Shown piece by piece: positions 1 through 12,416 of a stretch of DNA of 12,416 nucleotides. The position numbers were made by a program, and so were the translations under genes. Positions within the stretch are counted from its first letter, which is position 1, and each line of letters starts with the position of its first letter. Below the pieces are notes generated by a model. That model was not told the DNA's origin, did no database searches, and saw only the letters and a list, made by a program, of their open reading frames with translations. This DNA comes from Phoronis ovalis. Lineage: Eukaryota; Phoronida; Phoronidae. Location: positions 1 through 12,416 of the forward strand of contig JAOXYB010045282.1 in the NCBI GenBank assembly GCA_028565635.1, given 5' to 3'.

Positions 1-356
1 ATATTTCATTTTAGGGTGTTTGCGTTCACTTACAGCATTAGGAAAGACAAATATGAAAATGAGATTTGTTCAAATAGCTATATATTTTAGACTTCAGTAA
101 CCGTTTTATACGGTCATTTAAGACTTTTGGAAATAAATTCAAAAGTAGTTAGAGTAAAAACCAAGATCTAAGAATTGGATCTAGTTATCTTTCAAACTTA
201 AAAATCAGATATTACAACAAAATGGGATTGAACAATTACGCCACATCAGTTATCCATCTTTGAAAATTAAGATATCTATTAGTGAAAATTGTACTATATG
301 TAGTGACTTATTGTCTGTGCTGTATTTAGTTCTTAGTGCATATTTTGCAATTTTAG
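1..356 (+). other. Intron of the GPCR gene (3' part; left end outside window)
   Basis: AT-rich non-coding sequence ending in the acceptor TTTTAG at 351-356. No TM3-like coding segment and no donor that could join the 357 exon in phase 2 was found, so the upstream exon lies outside the window. The intron interrupts the DRY arginine codon, a position where many class A receptor genes have an intron. I see nothing else in it. Confidence 0.75.
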
Positions 357-765
357 GTATCAAGCAATAACAGATCCATTCAGCTCCCTTCATGCCAAGC
401 GCCCATGTCGAAGTGGCGCCATTTTAATATCAACATGGTTGGTTCCAATAATACTTGCGTTTCCATTTGTTTTTTCACAAAGTTATCCATCGGTTTTGGA
501 AAGTAATTTAGGAAATATTTCAAGACAAATATGTCGGGACAGATTTCATCAAATTGATATATGGTTGTACGGCGAGGAAGCGGCGGATTCGGGGAACTTT
601 CGCACGGTGTTTTATCTGGTTATATTTGCATTGATGTATGTATTGCCATTAGTCATTATCGTATTCACAAGCATCAGAATAACTGTGACACTATTAAAAC
701 CACTTGAAAGCATACATTCAGGACGAAGAAATTCGTGGTATTCCCATGAAGAAAGTAAAAGAAAG
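357..765 (+). CDS. GPCR exon: end of DRY motif, TM4, ECL2, TM5, start of ICL3
   Basis: The acceptor is TTTTAG at 351-356. The first base of the exon completes an arginine codon and is followed by YQAITDPF, the second intracellular loop. Residues about 20-41 form TM4 (ISTWLVPIILAFPFVF), 42-80 form extracellular loop 2, and 81-113 form TM5 (FRTVFYLVIFALMYVLPLVI). Loop 2 has Cys59, the usual partner of the TM3 cysteine, and an N-glycosylation sequon N53-I-S. Residues 114-136 begin a basic third intracellular loop ending ESKRK. The donor is AAAG/GTACCA at 765/766. An open frame continues into the intron to a stop at about 865, but the receptor similarity stops at the donor and resumes in frame at 1288. 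The in-frame TTG at 439 and the nearby ATG at 435 are internal and are not starts. Confidence 0.88.
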
Positions 766-3700
766 GTACCACTGTTAAAAAGGGCATATTTTGAGTACTT
801 GACTACATCAATCATGCAGCACAACAATCCTTTATTAGTATATTTTCCCTCAGTTGTAGCAATGTAACAGAGTGGGCGATCTTGGAACTTTGAACTTCTG
901 GCAGTAGCTTGTAAGGCTATACAAAATATAAGAAATATATAATAGTCTTACAGATATACGAGTTATTGATAAATGATTGCTGGCGTTCATTTTCCGCTTT
1001 ACATTTTTAATAAATGATACTAGATAAAGAATTTACTATTGGATTAAGTGTCAAAACATAGCTTCATTCACGGAGGCAACTTTCTCTTTGTTGAACACAA
1101 TACATCCTTTTCTGAATTTTTCTCTCCTTGACGTGAAACAAATTAATTGTTTTTATCAGCATCGTAGAACATTTAACTTCCAAGTCTCCAGTAAATACTG
1201 ATACCACCAATTAAGGCTATATGTGTATATTTTATTTGCTAATTATTTAATGATACGCTAGCTAAAAGCAGCTTTTCACTTTTTTAGGTTGCGAAAATGG
1301 TTATAATTGTTGCGATCTGCTTCTTTGTAGCCTGGACGCCATTTTATGTACTAAACATCACGAGTTTGTTCAAATTAGACTTACTTTCATCAAATTATAT
1401 ATTTACTATGTTACTCATACATTTCATTGGTTTCACGAACTGTTTCACAAACCCGTTCATCTGTATTTTAATGAGTGATACATTTAGTAGAAGTCTTAAA
1501 GACATGTTTAATAGGATATGCTGCTGGAAGCGTCAGTGCAGAAAGTACAATGGAACCGTTCGACCGTCTATTTGTACCACTCCATCGGCTTCCATATTGA
1601 CACCAAGTAAACTATTCATAGAGGAATCACAAGACGCAGATATACAAACACAAAACAATAAATTTCGAGTTCATTTTCAAGTGAGCGCACATCAGAATTC
1701 AAAATCCGAAGACGAAGACACGAACAGCGATTACAGTGAGAATCTCACTTTGGAGAAATCAACGGATGAAACTGTTAATATTAAGAAGCAATCGACACGC
1801 ATTTCTCAAAGACTCGATCTTTTTGCAGGAAAATTGGAACAAGAATTTCCTAAACGTGAAAGTAGCGGTTTAATAATGATTCCTAATTTGAAAAAGAAAC
1901 ACGTCAAGAAACTACTCCGGAAACTTTCTTCAGGAGATTTAATTGACAATTCGCCTAAAGTAAAAAGTAAATACGACTTGTCTACATGGAAAGGTAGCTT
2001 AAATTGTTTACTGGATATTGAGTTAGTAAATGACCGTAATTCGCAGGAACAAACAAAAAGCTTGACAAAAAAATCATGGTCATCCACACCGAATTTATGT
2101 GCTATGATTGACAGCCAGACAACAGTTGAAAGTGAAACTTCGGGTGAACCAAATCATTTTTTGCAGACCCCAATACCTATTACAAACCAAAAACGTGGAT
2201 CTGAAATGGAGATTAATATGTCTCTTGAAAGCAATACTTGTATATTTACAGAAACTCGACAATCGCCTACAAATGCAGAAACAATCCAACTGAAAAATAC
2301 GGAAACATCTGAAAACTGTGACTCATTGTCAGTGAGTGAAATACATATTTCCGTCGACAGAACTTGGGTACCACAGACAAATACAGACAACTCCCGGGCC
2401 CGTAGCCAATCACTATCCACTAGTAAAGAATCTTGCATCAATTTTGATGACGATCATCAAAAACTAGATTCATCACAAGTGGACGCTTTTTATCAAAATG
2501 GCGGGTACATCAAATCATCTTACCGCAGCGAATTTTTAGTTGCCGACCAGTCACTTTCCTTAAAAACTAATGCGCGTTTTCAATTGCCATTACATAACAG
2601 TAAACAATCTAATGACAATTTTGTTGCAAGCCAACAGGAGTCAATTTCTTCCACCGCAAATGATTGTCGTCAAATGGATTTATCTTCTGTTCGTTTATCG
2701 GCAGCAGAATCTCCAGCTGTACATATGCTAGACAGCGACAGCATTTTGAAATCAGATAATCTCTTTGTAGTAAGCGTAGAAGAACCAATGAACAAGTTTA
2801 CTGAAACCGATACCTCTAATATGAAAAAAGAAAAACTTTTCAAGGTTGTTTTTACAAATACAGTAGACAATTTCTCTGAACAAGATAGCAGTAAAACAAA
2901 AAGTGGTCAGAACTTGGAAGCACGATCATCTACTTGCAATAAAGGAGTTATTGCACACACTGCGACACAACAGTTAAATTGGCAGCCAACGATGCGTGAA
3001 GTAGATGGAAATCCTTCCAGATTTGCTTTAAACGGTAAAAATCCAAATTATAAAAAAAAATCAGCTCCACTGAAGCATAAAGGTTACACGAGAGTTAATA
3101 AATTAGGTGCACCATTAGTTACCTTTGACGCCAAGTCCGCTTTTAAATTGTATTCAAAACCAGGAACATTGCTTGAAAACGAACAACACTACAGCAATAC
3201 ACTTCGATATACTCCATATCACCGATCACTGGGGACGTTTGAAACAGCCGGATTTGTTACTGATTCAGATATGGAGTTGACATACACTTTGAAAATGAAT
3301 ACAAATCGGTGCGCTAAAAACAACAATGTTGCAGGCAGATTCAACAGGGGGCACAGGGAAGGATCAAGCCGTAATGTTGTCGAAACGCCAATTTACAAGA
3401 ACATTCCAAATGTCGATTCTGAAGATTTACGTTCATGTATAACCACAGATGTACCAAAGAAAGTTAAGTTTTTAACGGAAAACGTAACACATGTCCCTGA
3501 GGAGGCTATGGGGAAAGGGGTTGATTCAGAAAGTAATGTGCTATCTTCTTCAGATTATACCACCGACGGATTTGACAGTGAAGGTAGCATATATCAGGCA
3601 AGTAAGTTTGCAGTACACACAGAAACAACGAAATGGCAACTACACAAAACTCACGGACTAATAGATGAAACGGAATTTGACGAAACGGCTGCGCCACGTG

Positions 3701-4356
3701 ACAAAGAATACAGTGACATGTGTGCGCTTTCAAAATGCGGTACTGCAAAACCAAATACGAACTTACAAATTGAAGGAATTGAAGACGAAGTTTATGGGTT
3801 CAGCATCCGTCGTCATGATGCAAACCAAGAAGAACCGATGTTTAGCTCCTCATCCAGAAGACGAAGAATTGGCGTTACCAATGTTGGTTCCAAAGATAAT
3901 GTCAACGAATACAGCATTGAATCGCAAGCAAACACTGTACAATCATCGAATATTTCAACAACTGAAGTACCTATTTACGCGCATTTTCTCACATTACCTC
4001 AAAAACAGTTTGACCACATTGAAACCAATGTAAGGGTTGAGAATCATGAACGCGAATGTATCACAAATCACATATCCGCGGGTTGTGCCAAAAGTCATTC
4101 AGCAGATAAAGACAAGCGTGACAAATTCTTGTTAAAACACGTTGATAGTACTGTACCATTCATGTCTGACGGTGAACTTGAACATGGCACATTACATTCG
4201 AAAGTAATCAAACCACAACGTAAAATCACACCAGTTCTACAAGCGGCAGCATCGAGGCTGAAACTTATAGTTGCTCACGAAAGTCGGTCTGCTGAATCTG
4301 CTGACTGCAAAGAAGCTCCCGTTAGAAGACTCTGGCAATCCCCTTGCTTAATATGA
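357..4356 (+). CDS. Class A (rhodopsin-like) GPCR, peptide-receptor type, 3' part of gene (2 exons: 357-765, 1288-4356)
   Basis: This is a seven-transmembrane receptor expected in the plasma membrane, coupling an extracellular ligand to G proteins. Only TM4 to the C terminus is in the window: 136 codons from the first exon and 1022 from the second, joined in phase 0 (AAAG/gt...ag/GTT). Seen directly: the RY of the DRY motif at the first splice junction (the R codon is split), a Trp in TM4, an extracellular loop 2 cysteine (RQICRDRF), a proline-bearing TM5, a TM6 FFVAWTPF motif (usual CWxP, here AWTP) and a TM7 NPFIC motif (usual NPxxY). The order and spacing fit peptide-activated class A receptors. 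I cannot assign a ligand subfamily. The tail after TM7 is about 960 residues, against a few tens to about 100 in most family members. The stop TGA is at 4354-4356. TM1-TM3 must lie left of the window. Confident on class, not on ligand. Confidence 0.9.
766..1287 (+). other. GPCR intron in the third intracellular loop (522 bp)
   Basis: GT at 766-767, AG at 1286-1287, phase 0. It separates TM5 from TM6 in the third intracellular loop. The AT-rich content shows no other gene or repeat. Confidence 0.85.
1288..4356 (+). CDS. GPCR terminal exon: TM6, TM7 and a ~960-residue cytoplasmic tail
   Basis: The acceptor is TTTTTAG at 1281-1287. Codon 1 (GTT) continues ...KRK/VAKMVIIVAICFF, the TM6 entry typical of the family. 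TM6 spans residues about 4-28 with AWTP at 15-18, TM7 spans about 37-62 with NPFIC at 55-59, followed by SDTFSRSLKDMF (helix 8). Cys78, Cys79 and Cys84 are candidate palmitoylation sites. From about residue 87 to 1022 the protein is rich in Ser, Thr, Asn, Lys, Asp and Glu, has no further membrane segment and no domain I recognise, and is probably disordered. A basic stretch (KKKHVKKLLRK, 1891-1923) and an RRRR cluster stand out. The ATG at 1297 is internal to TM6 and is not a start. The 3069-bp open frame over such low-complexity sequence argues that the tail is translated. Confidence 0.9.
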   Translation, partial: VAKMVIIVAICFFVAWTPFYVLNITSLFKLDLLSSNYIFTMLLIHFIGFTNCFTNPFICILMSDTFSRSLKDMFNRICCWKRQCRKYNGTVRPSICTTPSASILTPSKLFIEESQDADIQTQNNKFRVHFQVSAHQNSKSEDEDTNSDYSENLTLEKSTDETVNIKKQSTRISQRLDLFAGKLEQEFPKRESSGLIMIPNLKKKHVKKLLRKLSSGDLIDNSPKVKSKYDLSTWKGSLNCLLDIELVNDRNSQEQTKSLTKKSWSSTPNLCAMIDSQTTVESETSGEPNHFLQTPIPITNQKRGSEMEINMSLESNTCIFTETRQSPTNAETIQLKNTETSENCDSLSVSEIHISVDRTWVPQTNTDNSRARSQSLSTSKESCINFDDDHQKLDSSQVDAFYQNGGYIKSSYRSEFLVADQSLSLKTNARFQLPLHNSKQSNDNFVASQQESISSTANDCRQMDLSSVRLSAAESPAVHMLDSDSILKSDNLFVVSVEEPMNKFTETDTSNMKKEKLFKVVFTNTVDNFSEQDSSKTKSGQNLEARSSTCNKGVIAHTATQQLNWQPTMREVDGNPSRFALNGKNPNYKKKSAPLKHKGYTRVNKLGAPLVTFDAKSAFKLYSKPGTLLENEQHYSNTLRYTPYHRSLGTFETAGFVTDSDMELTYTLKMNTNRCAKNNNVAGRFNRGHREGSSRNVVETPIYKNIPNVDSEDLRSCITTDVPKKVKFLTENVTHVPEEAMGKGVDSESNVLSSSDYTTDGFDSEGSIYQASKFAVHTETTKWQLHKTHGLIDETEFDETAAPRDKEYSDMCALSKCGTAKPNTNLQIEGIEDEVYGFSIRRHDANQEEPMFSSSSRRRRIGVTNVGSKDNVNEYSIESQANTVQSSNISTTEVPIYAHFLTLPQKQFDHIETNVRVENHERECITNHISAGCAKSHSADKDKRDKFLLKHVDSTVPFMSDGELEHGTLHSKVIKPQRKITPVLQAAASRLKLIVAHESRSAESADCKEAPVRRLWQSPCLI

Positions 4357-4485
4357 TGTGCATCCGGAATTGCAAATGGTAGACTACAGAAAATGAGTTA
4401 TGAAGTGCTACCATCTGTTTTGTATGATATTAGGGATATAAAAATAAGTATATGTACAAGTTTGGTAGTATAACAAGAACAAAGT

Positions 4486-4491
4486 TTTATT
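4486..4491 (-). terminator. AATAAA on the minus strand, candidate distal poly(A) signal of SEL1L
   Basis: TTTATT on the + strand reads AATAAA on the SEL1L sense strand, about 860 nt after the SEL1L stop. Variant ATTAAA hexamers sit closer, at 5276-5281, 4796-4801 and 4631-4636 (- strand). If the distal site is used, the SEL1L 3' UTR would run almost to the receptor stop codon. Confidence 0.25.
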
Positions 4492-4823
4492 AGAATTTCC
4501 AAGAATTTAAATCTTAGAAATTTTCCACAAAAATAATTTATGCTTTTTTACAATCTCATACAACACAAAAGTAGTAAGATTCTAGCAAACGCGATTTCCC
4601 ACTTATTAATTTTATAGCATTCATTTGGATTTTAATACTGGCAAGTTTTAAAAAGTTTCTTTATACCTTGTGTGAAATTTCCATCAATAAGGTTATGCAA
4701 ATTTTTTTCCAACATCACTAAATACAAAGAATATACTTTGCTAGTGCTGCCCTTCATCGACGCTGTTTGCAAATACTAGTAATAAGTGGTTCAGCTTTAA
4801 TTGTAAAATAATCATACGATAGC

Positions 4824-4833
4824 AATAAATAAA
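4824..4833 (+). terminator. Overlapping double AATAAA, candidate poly(A) signal of the GPCR gene
   Basis: AATAAA occurs at 4824-4829 and again at 4828-4833, about 470 bp after the receptor stop. Another AATAAA is at 5263-5268. The motif is the animal polyadenylation hexamer, but in AT-rich DNA it also arises by chance. Confidence 0.4.
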
Positions 4834-5351
4834 CAAATGTTTTACATTTAGTTAGCAGCCCCAAAACAGGTCAAAACATATCCATGTGAGTATAATAGTA
4901 ATAATATTTTGTTCAGCACATTTCTGAAAACAAAATACGAATTCTTAATTCTGATTATCCCTATAAATCTATCATAGCACATATACAGCAGAAATATTTT
5001 AAGAGAGGTTCCTAAGATGCACAAAGCTTCTTTGGAGTAGACTGAAGCTTGCTCAACTATTGCTTATGTACTACTACTACTACATTTTCCCATATAGCCT
5101 GCATATGGATTAAAATAAATCTATTACTGCAACAGTATGGACCACAATTCCTTGGCCAGGTTCCATTGCATGGGCGGAGGAGTATTACATGTATGTTGCA
5201 TGATTTTCTTTGCTTCAGCATAACTATTTCATGTCCTGCCATTCCTTATGACAACAGCGGAAAATAAAGTTGTGATTTAATTAATATTCAAGTAGTAAAT
5301 AGAAAATCATTGCAAAGGTATTTTGCACTTTGCGCTAATAATGACTGACAG

Positions 5352-11982
<6,631 letters not shown>

Positions 11983-12110
11983 CTGCAAAAAAACACAGAC
12001 ATAGTACAGTAGATTACTTATGTTGTCGTTTACAGCATATTTTACTGTCGATAGCATATATTTTGTGCCCGCTGCATATTTATGCGTTACATGCCTTCAC
12101 AGTGGCAGTT

Positions 12111-12170
12111 CCTAGCTTTTAACCCAGACACTAATATTCCCCTAGCATTTAACCTAGACCCTAACATTAT
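12111..12170. repeat. Two tandem 30-bp units
   Basis: 12111-12140 and 12141-12170 align without gaps at 24 of 30 positions, sharing CCTAGC-TTTAACC-AGAC-CTAA-ATT. They lie immediately before the open frame beginning near 12165. Confidence 0.65.
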
Positions 12171-12401
12171 GTGGATTACTGTAATCTATATGAGGACCAT
12201 ACCTGCGACAACCGCGGGGACAAGTTTTTAGATAAATTAAACGCTGGACTGAAGAAACTTAGGGATCATCTCAAAAGTTATCGCAATGACCCCAAACGTA
12301 TAGCGTTTAATATAGGGGGCAGGGGGGGGGTAAAATCCGCCTACGTTTATGGGTTAGTGCGAAATGAAAAAATCATGCCTAGTATATACGATATTTATTA
12401 A
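12165..12401 (+). other. Unexplained + strand open frame within the SEL1L intron, possible mobile-element or gene relic
   Basis: An open frame of about 78 codons begins after an in-frame TAA at 12162-12164 and ends in TAA at 12399-12401. It has no ATG start (the usable start would be GTG at 12171). The translation is hydrophilic and protein-like: LYEDHTCDNRGDKFLDKL, then LKKLRDHLKSY, DPKRIAFNIGG and a G-run region. Its GC content is higher than that of the flanking intron. The IAF..IG..G pattern faintly recalls macro-domain-like proteins (usual IAFP..IGCG..GG), but the key residues are not all there, so this is a weak guess. It may be a decayed transposon or captured coding fragment. Confidence 0.25.
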
Positions 12402-12416
12402 AAATCATTCCTTAGT

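Larger units (their letters stand above)
4357..5351. other. Convergent intergenic region / both 3' UTRs
   Basis: 995 bp lie between the receptor stop (+ strand) and the SEL1L stop (- strand). The sequence is AT-rich with stops in all frames. It contains a short TAC x5 microsatellite at 5069-5083. Short open frames here (for example 5049-5267) lack coding character. The 3' ends of both transcripts should fall here and may overlap. Confidence 0.8.
11983..12416 (-). other. Upstream SEL1L intron (right end outside window)
   Basis: It starts (on the + strand) at the acceptor of exon a and runs off the window. It holds the 30-bp tandem pair and an unexplained + strand open frame, listed separately. 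No SEL1L-like exon is seen in this stretch. Confidence 0.65.

Noticed and set aside
435-441. ATG at 435 or TTG at 439 as a translation start
   Set aside because: Receptor sequence continues in frame upstream to the acceptor at 356, and the ATG at 435 is out of frame with TM4.
766-867. Continuation of the TM5 frame past 765 to a stop near 865, as if the receptor ended there
   Set aside because: A consensus donor at 765/766 and the in-frame TM6 exon at 1288 show this is read-through into the intron.
4342-4356. Receptor C terminus ...SPCLI as a CaaX prenylation or PDZ-binding signal
   Set aside because: The cysteine is third from the end, not fourth, and the last residues fit no standard PDZ class well.
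5049-5267. Short + strand open frame in the gap between the genes
   Set aside because: It starts from a non-ATG codon, has no recognisable motif, and lies where the two 3' UTRs must be.
12111-12170. CCTAA/TTAGGG-like words suggesting an interstitial telomeric repeat
   Set aside because: Only one CCCTAA occurs and the period is 30 bp, not 6.

Overview
The window is animal nuclear DNA: AT-rich, with two intron-containing protein genes that have clean GT-AG splice sites. Exon phases are consistent across all fourteen junctions that can be tested inside the window. The overall look (short introns of about 250-950 bp, a small foldback repeat in an intron, SEL1L residues close to but clearly different from vertebrate ones) suggests an invertebrate, probably a lophotrochozoan such as a mollusc. 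That placement is an inference and the phylum cannot be fixed from this sequence alone.

Left part (1-4356, + strand): the 3' half of a class A (rhodopsin-like) G protein-coupled receptor gene. The gene enters from the left inside an intron that splits the DRY motif. Exon 357-765 encodes TM4, extracellular loop 2 and TM5. Exon 1288-4356 encodes TM6, TM7 and then an exceptionally long cytoplasmic tail of about 960 residues with no recognisable domain. The exons encoding TM1-TM3 lie to the left of the window.

Middle (4357-5351): the gap between two convergent genes, about 1 kb between stop codons. It must hold both 3' UTRs and has candidate polyadenylation signals on both strands.

Right part (5352-11982, - strand): thirteen consecutive coding exons of SEL1L (Hrd3 family), the Sel1-repeat scaffold of the HRD1 ubiquitin ligase in ER-associated degradation. 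They give 584 in-frame codons, covering the Sel1-repeat region and the C-terminal membrane anchor. The N-terminal signal peptide and first exons lie beyond the right edge. One intron carries a roughly 300-bp element with imperfect terminal inverted repeats and C-rich internal repeats. The most 5' visible intron contains two 30-bp tandem units followed by an unexplained + strand open frame.

The receptor and SEL1L have no evident functional link; their tail-to-tail placement looks like ordinary gene neighbourhood. The most unusual items are the giant single-exon tail of the receptor, its NPxxC variant of the NPxxY motif, and the foldback element in the SEL1L intron.
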